Assembly: GCA_946614295.1 (NCBI GenBank) | Contig: CAMOGT010000003.1 | Span: 1-64,000, forward strand | Reading direction: 5' to 3' | DNA from: an uncultured Bacteroidales bacterium | GTDB lineage: Bacteria > Bacteroidota > Bacteroidia > Bacteroidales > Paludibacteraceae | Length of the DNA stretch: 64,000 nucleotides | Shown here: positions 9,084 through 18,837 of the stretch, in pieces | Numbering within the stretch: the first letter of the stretch is position 1 | How the letters are laid out: every line of letters begins with the position of its first letter | The notes under the pieces: model-generated | What the model saw: only the letters and a program-made list of their open reading frames with translations | What the model was told of the DNA's origin: nothing | Databases searched by the model: none | Program-made: the position numbers and the translations under genes

Positions 9084-9098
9084 TAGCAAATTACTCTG

Positions 9099-9129
9099 CA
9101 AAGGTACTATTTTTTTATGATATATGCAA
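9099..9129 (-). promoter_or_regulatory. Promoter of the NUDIX gene
   Basis: On the minus strand the -33 box TTGCATATAT (9129-9120) and the -7 box TACCTTTG (9106-9099) are 23 bp apart. The gene start lies 15 bp downstream of the -7 box. Confidence 0.8.
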
Positions 9130-9168
9130 GAGAAAAGTGGAAAATGAAAGATGAAAGATGAAAAATAT

Positions 9169-9199
9169 TTGCGTATATGGAAAAAAAAGTGTAAATTTG
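9169..9199 (+). promoter_or_regulatory. Promoter of the SpoIIE-STAS-NRPS cluster
   Basis: TTGCGTATAT at 9169-9178 and TAAATTTG at 9192-9199 have the 23-bp spacing of this window. The ATG of the sensor phosphatase follows 28 bp after the -7 box. No other TAnnTTTG box with this architecture was seen between 9227 and 21362, so the cluster may be read from here. Confidence 0.75.
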
Positions 9200-9226
9200 T
9201 AGCCAAATTCGTAATTAGGGTGTAAA

Positions 9227-11266
9227 ATGCGGTATAGATGGTTACCTATAGCAGGTGCTCTGTTTCTCGTCATCGCCATGACAATCCAGTTCTTCGTCGC
9301 CTATAAATGGGAGGAGAGGAGAGTGCTGGAGCATATCGACTATGAGATGCAATTGGCGCAGAAGGATTTTATTCTTGAGATATTTGATATTCAGGATGCG
9401 GGTGAGGAAATGCAAGATTATATGAAGTCGCATTTCGGTTTTCCGGAAAAGATTTTGCGGGAAACGTTTATTACCCTTAGACGCAAGCCGGATATTCTCT
9501 CCTGTTATGTCAGTTTCCGGCCGGGGTTTTATCATGAAAATGACTACTGGTACTGCCCGTGCGCATATCGGTCCGGCGATTCTATCATCACTATGCTTTA
9601 TGGCGATGACGAGCATGATTATTTCCAAGCCAAATGGTATCAGGGCGCTTTGACGAGCGATATGAACGGCTATTGGAGCCCTTCCTACAGGGATGAAGAT
9701 TTCGCAGAACCGATTTGTACCCACTCGGTTAGAGTCGATTATAACGACTCGTTGGCATGCGTAATAGGTTTGGATTTCAGCTTAAAGTGGATCAATACAA
9801 TGCTGGAAGAGATTAAGCCTTTTGACGACGCATACTGCATCCTTTATAGTACCGATGGCTCGCTAATGCTGAAGAGCAAAAACATGGGTGAGCGAACGAC
9901 ATTGGATGCCGATAATATGATAATCCAGTCGATGATGCTTTCTCCGATGGACATGAGGCTTGAGATCGGAGTTCCCAATAGCCATGTGTGGCGTAGTGTT
10001 CGCAATAGTTCGATAATAACCTTATTGGTGTTACTGATCGGCCTGGGCGTAGCCGGCATCCTGATCCGCAGGTTATGGTCAGACCAAGAGGCATATGCCC
10101 GTGTGGAGACGGAAAACCGGCTGATGGAGCATGAGTTACAAATCGCAAGCGGCATCCAAAGAGGTATATTGAAATCCCGCGACGAATGCCAAAAGGCGAG
10201 TGCGGATGGCGATATAGAAGTGCAGGCGGTGCTGGAGCCGATGCGCGAGGTGGGCGGCGATTTGTATGATTTCTACCGCAAGGGCGAAGACCTCTATTTC
10301 ATCATTGGCGATGTGAGTGGCAAGAGCGTGCCGGCGGCTATGTTCATGAGCGCCACGGTGAACCTCTTCCGTTCGGCAGTGCAGCGGTTACGCTCGCCCA
10401 AAGTCATCATGGAGGAGATGAACAGCGTTCTGAGCGAGAACAATCCGAGTATGATGTTCGTCACTGCTTTTATCGGGCGGCTGCATATTTCTACCGGCCT
10501 GTTGCTGTACTGCAATGCGGGTCATCTCTCTCCGATGGTGGTAAGTGAACATGCCTCGGAGCGCGTGCACGGATTGGAATTAATCCCCAATATTCCAATG
10601 GGCTACGATGGCTCTTTCCGGTATGAGGAACAAGGGACGATGTTGGGTGAAGGTGACTCCATTGTCCTCTACACGGACGGTATCACGGAGGCGCGCAATG
10701 CCCGGCGTGAGATGTTAGGTCTCGCGCGCTGGCGCGACATCATCGGTCGCCAGCCGGGCAGCATCCGCTGTTACGACCTGCAGGAAGAGGTGAAAAGCTT
10801 CATGGTGAACACCGTGCCTACGGACGATATTACGCTGATGATTATCCGCAAAACGGGTGGAGTAGAACCTGTTGCCATGCAGGTAGAGAACAAGATGGAC
10901 CGATGGCCGGCTCTCCGCGCAGCGGTACATGAATACGGCCTTTGTGTGGGAATAGAGAAAAGGACACTCAAGAAACTGGAAATGGCGTTGGAAGAGGCGG
11001 TGGTCAATATCGTCCATTATTCGCACGCAACGGAGATAGAGATGGCAATCAGCCGTCAGAATTCTGCCATCAGTATTCGGCTCGCTGATGACGGTATTGC
11101 TTTTGACCCTACTGCGCAAAAGTCAGTCGATACGGAGAAAGTCGTGGCGGAGCGGCAGATAGGCGGATTAGGTATAACCTTGCTCAAACAGATAGCAGAC
11201 GACCTGCAATACCGCCGCGAAGGAGAAAAGAACCTGTTGACGATTGTTAAATCGTTAAACTGTTAA
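9227..11266 (+). CDS. Membrane sensor with SpoIIE/PP2C phosphatase and RsbW-like kinase domains
   Basis: 679 residues. A first membrane helix (about 5-25) precedes an extracytoplasmic Cache-like sensing region (30-255). A second helix (about 262-284) leads to a coiled linker (290-320) and a SpoIIE-type PP2C domain (about 335-535; MREVGGDLYDF with Asp345, IIGDVSGKSVPA, LYTDGITEA). The C-terminal 125 residues are an HATPase_c domain of the RsbW/SpoIIAB class (LEMALEEAVVNIV, DDGIAFDP, GGLGITLLKQIADD). One chain thus holds both the phosphatase and the anti-sigma kinase-like parts of a partner-switching circuit. The natural partner is the STAS protein 21 bp downstream. The last codons (KSLNC and stop) come from a GTTAAA micro-array. 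Signal sensed is unknown. Confidence 0.9.
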   Translation: MRYRWLPIAGALFLVIAMTIQFFVAYKWEERRVLEHIDYEMQLAQKDFILEIFDIQDAGEEMQDYMKSHFGFPEKILRETFITLRRKPDILSCYVSFRPGFYHENDYWYCPCAYRSGDSIITMLYGDDEHDYFQAKWYQGALTSDMNGYWSPSYRDEDFAEPICTHSVRVDYNDSLACVIGLDFSLKWINTMLEEIKPFDDAYCILYSTDGSLMLKSKNMGERTTLDADNMIIQSMMLSPMDMRLEIGVPNSHVWRSVRNSSIITLLVLLIGLGVAGILIRRLWSDQEAYARVETENRLMEHELQIASGIQRGILKSRDECQKASADGDIEVQAVLEPMREVGGDLYDFYRKGEDLYFIIGDVSGKSVPAAMFMSATVNLFRSAVQRLRSPKVIMEEMNSVLSENNPSMMFVTAFIGRLHISTGLLLYCNAGHLSPMVVSEHASERVHGLELIPNIPMGYDGSFRYEEQGTMLGEGDSIVLYTDGITEARNARREMLGLARWRDIIGRQPGSIRCYDLQEEVKSFMVNTVPTDDITLMIIRKTGGVEPVAMQVENKMDRWPALRAAVHEYGLCVGIEKRTLKKLEMALEEAVVNIVHYSHATEIEMAISRQNSAISIRLADDGIAFDPTAQKSVDTEKVVAERQIGGLGITLLKQIADDLQYRREGEKNLLTIVKSLNC

Positions 11267-11279
11267 ATTGTTAAAATCG
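11242..11279 (+). repeat. GTTAAA micro-array at a gene junction
   Basis: Four GTTAAA units spaced about 8 bp apart (11246, 11254, 11262, 11270) run through the 3' end of the phosphatase gene, supply its stop codon and fill the gap before the STAS gene. Confidence 0.85.
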
Positions 11280-11287
11280 TAAGATAT

Positions 11288-11590
11288 ATGAAAGTCAGAA
11301 TTGAGAAAAATGAACAGGAGACCATCGTTCATATCCAAGGCGAGTTGGACACCATTGCAACGACAGAACAAGCAGACCAGCTGCAGCTGATTCTGGACCA
11401 TGCAGCAGAGTCTCTGTTGATCGACTGTGCAGAGATGGAGTATATATCTTCCGCCGGTTTGCGGTTCTTCATGCAGCTCAAGCGCGAGAGTGAAGCCCAC
11501 GGCGGCTCCGTGCGCATTGAGCACCTGAACGAGGATGTAGCCGATATCTTCCGCATGAGCGGGTTCCAGAATATTTTTGAGATAGACTAA
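11288..11590 (+). CDS. STAS-domain anti-anti-sigma-like protein
   Basis: 100 residues, a single STAS domain. The phospho-switch loop is YISSAGLR (Tyr52 to Arg59), where Ser54 or Ser55 is the expected phosphorylation site. Family members bind an RsbW-type kinase when dephosphorylated and release its sigma factor or other target. Here both the kinase-like and phosphatase domains sit in the upstream protein, so a self-contained switch is likely. It lies 16 bp before the NRPS gene. No sigma factor gene is near, so the downstream output is unknown. Confidence 0.92.
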   Translation: MKVRIEKNEQETIVHIQGELDTIATTEQADQLQLILDHAAESLLIDCAEMEYISSAGLRFFMQLKRESEAHGGSVRIEHLNEDVADIFRMSGFQNIFEID

Positions 11591-11606
11591 AGTCGGAATA
11601 AAGACC

Positions 11607-14600
11607 ATGAAAAGTTCATTGAGCCAAGCTCAGTTAGGCGTGTACTACGCCTGTGAGACCTCCGTCAGTGATGAGGCTAATTACCAGAATCCGGCTCTAT
11701 ACACCTTGCCGGATAGCGTAGATTTGGATCGACTGCAGGCAGCTGTTCTTGCCACGCTGAATGCGCATCCGTATATGTGCGGTCGCATTGAGCGGGACGA
11801 AGAAGGAGCGCCCATGATCGTGGATGGAGCCGAACCCCTTGTACAACGAACAGAGTTGTCTCTGCAGGAGTGGACGGAAGTGCAAAAGACCTTCTCCCGT
11901 ACTATGGATATTCATGGGGAGCGTCTCTACCGTGCAGAGATCTATCAAGTATCTGATGCTTCCTCTTCCGTATCCCGGTATCTCTATCTGGATGTACACC
12001 ATGTGGTCTCGGACGGTTTCTCGCTGATGGCGCTGGCGCGTGATATTAGCCGGGCTTATAACGGTCAGCCGCTTACTCCGGAGACCCTGGATGGCGCAAC
12101 GATAGCGCAGGAGGAGGCCGCCCGGCGCGCTGATGATGCGCAGATGAGCGAAGCGAGAGAGTGGTACGCCAGGACGTTCTGCGATGCGGCGGACACGGAC
12201 TCGCTGCCTATCCCGCAATCCGAGTTGGCTCTCCGGCATGCAGAAGGCGAGGCGGATCATTCTTACGCATATAAATTCTATCCGCTCTCTGTTACCAAGG
12301 ACGATATTCACACCATAGAGCAACGCTTCGGCGCTAAAGAGAGTGTCATCATGCAGACCGCTTGGGCGCTGTTGCTGGCTACTTATTCGGCAGAGGAGAA
12401 AGCATCGTATTGCACGGCTTATTACGGGCGTTCCGATCGCCGCACCAGAGAAGCGGTAACCATGATGGTTCATACCCTTCCGGTTTTTGCGGAATGGAGC
12501 AACCGACCGTCGCCCATGCCCTTGAGGGAACTCATGGACGCTCTAAATGAACAGATGCAGCAGACGCGCAAATACATGTACTATGCGTATCAGGATGCGG
12601 CACAGGATCTGGGGCTGAACAACCCGGTGATGTTCGTGTATCAGGGACGGGTAGTGGACGAAGGACGAAACCTGCTTTTAGGCAGCGAATCGGTACCGCC
12701 TGTCGATCTGAGAAAACCTGTTCCGGGCTGGAAACTGAGTGCCGAACTGGAGGAGATGAATGAGCACTATTGGCTCAAGATGAGTTATGGCACATCGGAC
12801 TACGACGATGCGTTTGTCCGGGAGCTGGTGGAATGCTACGATTGTATCCTTCGCTCAATGGTGAAAGCCGAGACGGTGAGTGAGGTAGAACTGTGCTCTA
12901 ATGAGCAGACAAAGTGGTTGGATGCCCGAAACCCCGATATATCGGCATATCGAATTGCCGAAGGAGATAGTTTGGTTTCGCGGTTCAAGAAACACGTAGC
13001 CGAGCAGCCGGACGCTATCTGCCTTGTATCGGGCAATACCAAGCTGACTTACGCAGAGGTGGACCGCCTTACAGACACTATCGATCCGAAATATACGGAG
13101 CGTTGCGGCGAGCACGTGATCGGCTATTCCGTTCCGCGTAACGAACAGATGGCACTCGTGCCGATCGCTATCGCCAAGGCAGGTATGACGGCGATGCCGC
13201 TGGATAGTTCGTATCCTGCGGAGAGACTGGATTTCATGCGCGCCGATGCCGCGAAATACGACGGCAAGGCAGGTGCGTTTGTCCTTCTCTATACTTCGGG
13301 AACGACGGGCACGCCGAAAGGCGTGATGCTGAGCGAGCGGAATATCTTCACTTTATGTGATTTCCATGTTCACCATATAGGCCTCACGCCGCAGAGCCGC
13401 TACGCTACATACGCAGGCTATGGCTTTGATGCTTTCGTACACGATCTTTGGGGGTGTATGGTAGCAGGGTGTGCGATGTACATCATTCAGGACGACATCC
13501 GTTTTGATCTGGCGGGAATTCACGATTTCTTCATACGCGAAGGAATAACCCATTCGTTCATGACCACTCAAGTGGCTACCCAGATGGTGCAGAACTATCC
13601 GGACATTCCCGGTTTTGAGTTCTTAGGCACCGGTGGTGAAAAACTGATGAGCCTCAATCCGCCTTCGTATCATTTCCAGAACGGGTATGGTCCTACTGAG
13701 TGCATCGCTTATGTGGCCAGTTATTTGGTCGAGAAGAACGAACCGAACATCCCCATCGGCTTTCCGAACGACACGGCGCAGCTCTTTATCGTCAATAAGT
13801 ACGGTCACCGCGTGCCATGGGGCGCAGCGGGTGAACTCTATATAGCCGGGCCGCAGGTGGGTATCGGATACCTCAACAACCCCGAAAAGACTGCCGAGGC
13901 TTTCGTGGAATGGAACGGACTCAGATGTTACCGCACGGGTGATATTGTCCGTTACCGCGAGGACGGAGCCATCGAGTTTGTCGGCCGCAAGGACGGTCAG
14001 GTCAAGATCCGCGGCTTCCGTATCGAACTCAAGGAGGTAGAGGCGGTCATCCGTCAGTTCGAGGGTATCAAGGATGCTACCGTGCAGGCGTTCGATTTTC
14101 CGGAGGGCGGCGGTAAGTTCATCGCGGCGTACGTGGTGAGCGATCAGCAGATAGATACCGAGGCACTTAATGCCTTTATCATGGATCAGAAGCCTCCTTA
14201 TATGGTGCCGGCGGTGACGATGCAGATTGATGCTATTCCGCTGAACCAAAACCAGAAAGTGAACAAACGGGCGCTGCCGGAGCCAAAGGGACAAAGGGAC
14301 GAAGTACAAGGTACAAAGGAAGCGGCTCCGCTCAATGTCCTGGAGGTACAACTCAAAGAACTCATTGCCGGTATCGTCGGAAACAGCGATTTCGGGCTTA
14401 CTACCGACCTCCGTTATGTGGGACTCTCCTCCATCTCGTCGATCAAATTAGCCACGCAGGTCTATAAGCGTTTCGGAGTCCAACTCGATGCCAAACTGCT
14501 TATCAAAGGTGCTAACCTGCAGACTATCGAGAACGAGATACTGAAAGCTATGATGGATTCAGGAGTCAAGAGCCAAGAACCAAGACCTGATACTTCCGAA

Positions 14601-17600
14601 GAAACGAACCAAGCTGGTCTTGAGTCTTTACTCCTTACTCCTTATCCCCTCTCGTACAGCCAGACGGGTGTCTATTTCGAGTGCATGAAGAACCCGACCT
14701 CCACCTTATATAATATCCCCACACGCGCGCGTCTGCCGATGGACATCACCGACGACCAACTCCGCGCAGCGGTGGAGCGGATTGTGAACAACCACCCCGA
14801 GCTTTTCGTACATTTCCGCACGAACGACACCGGAGTGGAGCAGGTGATCGACCGTACTCAGGTGCTCAAGATTGACCTGCACCAACTCAAGGAAGCGGAC
14901 CTCGATACCTTCAGCGCGGAGTTCGTCCGGCCGTTCAATCTGACCAACGACCTCCTCTGCCGGTTCGCTATCGTGCGTACGGAGCAGGCGCTGTACCTCT
15001 ATTCCGATATTCACCACCTTGTATGCGACGGTGGTTCGTATAACATCTTCTTCGGCGAACTGTGCACCCTCCTCAATGATGGCGAGATCGAGCCGGAGAT
15101 GTGTTCGTATGCCCGTTTTGTGGCGGAAGAGAAAGAGGCAGAGACGAGTGACGAATACACAGCGGCGAAGGACTTCTTCCATTCCCGCTTAGCCGGGGTG
15201 GAGGGACCAACGGAGATTCCGGCGGACCTTACTAACCCCAAAGACGGAGAGATAGGGCAGGTTTATGCACCGATGGATTTTGCAGCGGCAGAGCGTTTGG
15301 CTAAAGCCGCCGGTGTGACACCAGCCGGAGCCACACTCGCAGCGGTCTTCTATACTCTTTCGCGTTTTGCGAACGCCGAGGACCTCTGTATCACCACCAT
15401 CTCCAACGGACGCTCCAACCTCAAGGTAGCCAATACGATGGGCATGTTCGTCAACACCCTCGCGCTCAGTACCAAGATCGGCAGCGGCGATGTCCTCACT
15501 TTTGTCCGTGAGACCGGAGAGAACTTCGAACAGACGCTCTCCCATGAGAACTATCCTTTCGCCCGGATTGCGGCAGATTATGACCTCACGGCGGAGATCA
15601 TGTACGGCTACCAGATCGGCGTCCTGACCGACTATCAGGTCAGGGGGCGGAAACTCCTCACGGAGAGCATGGAACTCAATGTGCCGAAATTCAAGATTGC
15701 TTTCTATATCGCGGAGGTCAACGGACAGCCTTCTGTGATGATTGAGTATGATGACGGTCGGTACAGCCGCGAGATGATGCAGTCGCTCGCAGACTCGGTC
15801 TGCAACGCCGTTGCTGCTTTTGCGAAAGACACAAAAGCTGCCGTCCGGACAGTCGAACTGGTTAATAACGAGCAACTCACGCTCCTCGATTCCTTTAATC
15901 AAACCGAGGTGCCGTACGATAACACCCAGACCATCCTCTCGCTCTTCCGTGCACAAGTAGCGAAAACGCCGGATAACATCGCGGTTATCTTCCGCGACAA
16001 ACGTATCACCTACCGTGAGTTGGATGAGATCACCGACCGTATTGCAGCCGGTCTGCATCCTACAACGGGCGTCATCGCCATCGAGGTGCAGCGCAGCGAA
16101 TGGATGCCGATCGGTGCGCTGGCTGTCCTCAAGACAGGATGTGCATACATGCCGCTCGACCCGAGTTATCCTGCCGAGCGATTGGAGTACATGCAGAAAG
16201 ATGGTAACTCCTGCATGCTCCTCACCGAAAAAGAGTTGGAAGCCTACAGTGAAACGGTCATACAGCAAAGCGGTCCTACAGCGCAAACGGTCTTACAGCG
16301 TAGCGGTCAAATCTCTCCTTCTGATCTATTCATCCTCCTTTACACCTCCGGTTCGACCGGACAGCCTAAGGGTGTGATGCTGGAGCATGGCAACCTCGTG
16401 GCGTTCTGCCATTGGTACCACCGGTACTACGATCTCCACGCAGGAGATAAGGTGGCGGCGTACGCTTCCTTCGGTTTTGATGCCTGCATGATGGATATGT
16501 ACCCGGCTTTGACCTGCGGCGCAGCAGTAGTAATCGTGCCGGAGGACATGAGACTCAACCTGCCCGAACTCGGCCAGTATTTCGACCGGGAGGGCATCAC
16601 ACACTCGTTCATGACCACCCAGATCGGCTACCAGTTTGCTACGAACATCGACTGTCATAGCCTGAAGCATCTCTCTGTCGGTGGCGAGGCGCTCTCTGCC
16701 CTCACACCGCCTGCTAACTACACGCTCCATAACGGCTACGGTCCGACTGAGTGTACTATCTTCACTACCACCTATGCGCTCTCCGAATACGAGCAGCATA
16801 TACCTATCGGCAAACCGCTGGATAACCTCCGTCTCTTCGTCATGGACACGGACGGTCATCGTCTGCCGCTTGGTGCCGCAGGTGAGTTATGGGTGTCCGG
16901 TCCGCAGGTGGGACGCGGATACCTCAATCTCCCCGAGAAAACCGCTGAGACCTTCGTCACTCACAACGGTCTCCGCTGTTATCGCACGGGTGATATCGTT
17001 CGGTATCTGCCGGATGGAAATATCCAGTTTGTAGGCCGTCGTGACGGTCAGGTCAAGATCCGCGGGTTCCGTATAGAGCTCAAAGAAGTAGAGGCGGTAA
17101 TCCGTGAGTTCGAGGGCGTTCAGGATGCTACGGTGCAGGCGTTCGATTATCCTAACGGCGGTAAGTTCATCGCTGCATATATAGTCGGTGACAAGCTGGT
17201 TGACATCCCCGCTCTCAATGACTTTATCCGTGCCCGTAAGCCTTCGTATATGGTTCCGGCGGCGATTATGCAGATTGATGTCATTCCGCTCAACCAGAAC
17301 CAGAAAGTGAACCGCAAGGCACTCCCGGCGCCGAAGATCCAGGCCGATGACCACGATTACGTGGCACCTGCCAACGATACGGAGAAACTCTTCGCGGATA
17401 TTTTTGCGTCCGTCTTGAGTCTCGACAAAGTTGGCGCTACCGATAACTTCTTCGAACTCGGCGGTACCTCGCTCATGGTCACCCGCGTCATCATCGAGGC
17501 GGACAAGGCGGGGCAGCATATTGCGTATGCCGACCTCTTCAACCATCCTTCGCCGCGGCTCTTGGCGGAACTGGTCAAGAACGGCAGCACCGATACGGAG

Positions 17601-18812
17601 AACGAGACACCCGATGCCACCATCGTTGATTATGACTACGAGCCGATCAACGCCCTCTTGACTAAGAACACCCTGGACACCTTCGTACATGGTACTTCGT
17701 CACTTCGTACCTTAGGTCATGTCCTCCTCACGGGTGCCACGGGATTCTTGGGAATCCATGTCCTGCGTGAACTCATCGACTCCGACGCCGAGACGATCAC
17801 CTGTCTCGTCCGCGGAAAGGATCAGCATGACGCCGAGCGCCGTGTCCGCAACCTGCTCTTCTACTATTTCAGCAGGCGTTTCGACGACCTCTTTGGCACT
17901 CGCCTTTTCGTCGTCAACGGCGATGTCACGAATGATTTCAGCCATCTGTTTTCAGATATCAGTATTCAGACTGTCTTCAACTGCGCCGCGAACGTGAAGC
18001 ATTTCTCCAAGGGCACGGACATCGAGGATGTGAATATCGGCGGTGCGCAGCGTTGCGTGGACTTCTGTCTCGCTACAGGCGCGGCGCTCGTCCATGTATC
18101 CACTACTTCGACAGGCGGCATCTGGATAGGCGACGACACGCCTGCTCCCGTACTCACCGAGCGCAATATCTATTTCGGGCAGGACCTCGGTAACCAGTAC
18201 ATGCACTCTAAGTTCCTTGCCGACCGACTCATCCTGGATGCCGTCGCGCATAAGGGACTGAAAGCGAAGATCATGAGGGTCGGCAACCTTGCCGCACGCA
18301 GTTATGATGGTGAGTTCCAGGTTAATTTCTCGACCAACAGTTACATGGGGCGTATCAAGATCTTCAACATGCTCGGTTGCTGTCCGTACGAGCAATACGA
18401 CTCGCCTACCGAGTTCTCGCCGATCAACGAGACCGCACGCGCCATAGTCCTGCTCGCTACTACGCCTGAGGAGTGTACCGTCTTCATGCCGTATAACACC
18501 CATACGCGCCTTCTGGGAGATGTCCTCTCGGAGCTCAAGAAGATCGGCACGGAGATGCGCTTTGTGGAGATGCCCGAGTTCGACGCTATCCTCCATCAGG
18601 CGGCGGAGGATCCCAAGAAAACAGCCCTTCTCACAACCATGCTGGCGTACCGGAACAATTCTTCTGCCAAGCCCACGCATATAGTCGATCGCAATAACGC
18701 TTATACCTCACAAGTCCTGCTGAGGCTTGGCTTCCGGTGGACAGAGCCCGATAGCGAGTACATCGCCCGCATGCTCACAGCCATCAGCCAGCTCGGCTTC
18801 TTTGAGGTTTAA
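11607..18812 (+). CDS. Dimodular NRPS with terminal reductase (C-A-T-C-A-T-R)
   Basis: 2401 residues. Domains: C1 about 1-430 (HHVVSDG); A1 about 450-893 (YTSGTTGTPKG at 562, NGYGPTE, YRTGD); T1 about 910-985 (GLSSI, Ser942); C2 about 1012-1430 (HHLVCDG); A2 about 1450-1908 (YTSGSTGQPKG near 1577); T2 about 1920-1985 (LGGTSL, Ser1955); thioester reductase about 2035-2401 (LLTGATGFLG; YMHSK). The first C domain has no upstream module, so it probably N-acylates the first amino acid. The R domain should release a dipeptide aldehyde, as in gut-bacterial NRPSs that make peptide aldehydes and pyrazinones. Pocket residues aligned by eye to GrsA read D-A-H-F-L-T-G-A-Y for A1 and D-A-M-F-L-V-G-I-F for A2; substrates are not assigned. 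A1 is about 30 residues shorter than A2 before the P-loop. Micro-arrays lie in the linkers. No phosphopantetheinyl transferase is in the window. Confidence 0.95.
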   Translation: MKSSLSQAQLGVYYACETSVSDEANYQNPALYTLPDSVDLDRLQAAVLATLNAHPYMCGRIERDEEGAPMIVDGAEPLVQRTELSLQEWTEVQKTFSRTMDIHGERLYRAEIYQVSDASSSVSRYLYLDVHHVVSDGFSLMALARDISRAYNGQPLTPETLDGATIAQEEAARRADDAQMSEAREWYARTFCDAADTDSLPIPQSELALRHAEGEADHSYAYKFYPLSVTKDDIHTIEQRFGAKESVIMQTAWALLLATYSAEEKASYCTAYYGRSDRRTREAVTMMVHTLPVFAEWSNRPSPMPLRELMDALNEQMQQTRKYMYYAYQDAAQDLGLNNPVMFVYQGRVVDEGRNLLLGSESVPPVDLRKPVPGWKLSAELEEMNEHYWLKMSYGTSDYDDAFVRELVECYDCILRSMVKAETVSEVELCSNEQTKWLDARNPDISAYRIAEGDSLVSRFKKHVAEQPDAICLVSGNTKLTYAEVDRLTDTIDPKYTERCGEHVIGYSVPRNEQMALVPIAIAKAGMTAMPLDSSYPAERLDFMRADAAKYDGKAGAFVLLYTSGTTGTPKGVMLSERNIFTLCDFHVHHIGLTPQSRYATYAGYGFDAFVHDLWGCMVAGCAMYIIQDDIRFDLAGIHDFFIREGITHSFMTTQVATQMVQNYPDIPGFEFLGTGGEKLMSLNPPSYHFQNGYGPTECIAYVASYLVEKNEPNIPIGFPNDTAQLFIVNKYGHRVPWGAAGELYIAGPQVGIGYLNNPEKTAEAFVEWNGLRCYRTGDIVRYREDGAIEFVGRKDGQVKIRGFRIELKEVEAVIRQFEGIKDATVQAFDFPEGGGKFIAAYVVSDQQIDTEALNAFIMDQKPPYMVPAVTMQIDAIPLNQNQKVNKRALPEPKGQRDEVQGTKEAAPLNVLEVQLKELIAGIVGNSDFGLTTDLRYVGLSSISSIKLATQVYKRFGVQLDAKLLIKGANLQTIENEILKAMMDSGVKSQEPRPDTSEETNQAGLESLLLTPYPLSYSQTGVYFECMKNPTSTLYNIPTRARLPMDITDDQLRAAVERIVNNHPELFVHFRTNDTGVEQVIDRTQVLKIDLHQLKEADLDTFSAEFVRPFNLTNDLLCRFAIVRTEQALYLYSDIHHLVCDGGSYNIFFGELCTLLNDGEIEPEMCSYARFVAEEKEAETSDEYTAAKDFFHSRLAGVEGPTEIPADLTNPKDGEIGQVYAPMDFAAAERLAKAAGVTPAGATLAAVFYTLSRFANAEDLCITTISNGRSNLKVANTMGMFVNTLALSTKIGSGDVLTFVRETGENFEQTLSHENYPFARIAADYDLTAEIMYGYQIGVLTDYQVRGRKLLTESMELNVPKFKIAFYIAEVNGQPSVMIEYDDGRYSREMMQSLADSVCNAVAAFAKDTKAAVRTVELVNNEQLTLLDSFNQTEVPYDNTQTILSLFRAQVAKTPDNIAVIFRDKRITYRELDEITDRIAAGLHPTTGVIAIEVQRSEWMPIGALAVLKTGCAYMPLDPSYPAERLEYMQKDGNSCMLLTEKELEAYSETVIQQSGPTAQTVLQRSGQISPSDLFILLYTSGSTGQPKGVMLEHGNLVAFCHWYHRYYDLHAGDKVAAYASFGFDACMMDMYPALTCGAAVVIVPEDMRLNLPELGQYFDREGITHSFMTTQIGYQFATNIDCHSLKHLSVGGEALSALTPPANYTLHNGYGPTECTIFTTTYALSEYEQHIPIGKPLDNLRLFVMDTDGHRLPLGAAGELWVSGPQVGRGYLNLPEKTAETFVTHNGLRCYRTGDIVRYLPDGNIQFVGRRDGQVKIRGFRIELKEVEAVIREFEGVQDATVQAFDYPNGGKFIAAYIVGDKLVDIPALNDFIRARKPSYMVPAAIMQIDVIPLNQNQKVNRKALPAPKIQADDHDYVAPANDTEKLFADIFASVLSLDKVGATDNFFELGGTSLMVTRVIIEADKAGQHIAYADLFNHPSPRLLAELVKNGSTDTENETPDATIVDYDYEPINALLTKNTLDTFVHGTSSLRTLGHVLLTGATGFLGIHVLRELIDSDAETITCLVRGKDQHDAERRVRNLLFYYFSRRFDDLFGTRLFVVNGDVTNDFSHLFSDISIQTVFNCAANVKHFSKGTDIEDVNIGGAQRCVDFCLATGAALVHVSTTSTGGIWIGDDTPAPVLTERNIYFGQDLGNQYMHSKFLADRLILDAVAHKGLKAKIMRVGNLAARSYDGEFQVNFSTNSYMGRIKIFNMLGCCPYEQYDSPTEFSPINETARAIVLLATTPEECTVFMPYNTHTRLLGDVLSELKKIGTEMRFVEMPEFDAILHQAAEDPKKTALLTTMLAYRNNSSAKPTHIVDRNNAYTSQVLLRLGFRWTEPDSEYIARMLTAISQLGFFEV
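14284..14321 (+). repeat. In-frame micro-array at the A1-T1 linker of the NRPS
   Basis: A run of GGGACAAAGGGAC and GTACAAGGTACAAAGG units encodes KGQRDEVQGTKE just after the last A1 core motif (KRALPEP). The sequence type matches the TACAAAG arrays at 40066 and 50261. Confidence 0.7.
16251..16313 (+). repeat. In-frame imperfect repeat inside A2 of the NRPS
   Basis: Imperfect 12- to 27-bp units of the type ACGGTCATACAGC encode ETVIQQSGPTAQTVLQRSGQ in the loop before the A3 P-loop motif. A1 has no counterpart, which explains part of its shorter length. Confidence 0.65.
17684..17717 (+). repeat. In-frame micro-array at the T2-R linker of the NRPS
   Basis: Units of the type GTAC(A)TGGTACTTCGTC and ACTTCGTACC encode HGTSSLRT just upstream of the reductase nucleotide-binding motif. 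It is the third interdomain or loop position of this protein occupied by short repeats. Confidence 0.6.
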
Positions 18813-18837
18813 AAAATGATATTAAACAATAACAATA

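Noticed and set aside
9813..10155. Minus-strand open frames inside the sensor-phosphatase gene
   Set aside because: Opposite to a fully supported multi-domain gene; no start signals or family match.
15189..16286. Long minus-strand open frames opposite the NRPS
   Set aside because: The plus strand carries clear NRPS motifs throughout; these frames are composition artefacts.
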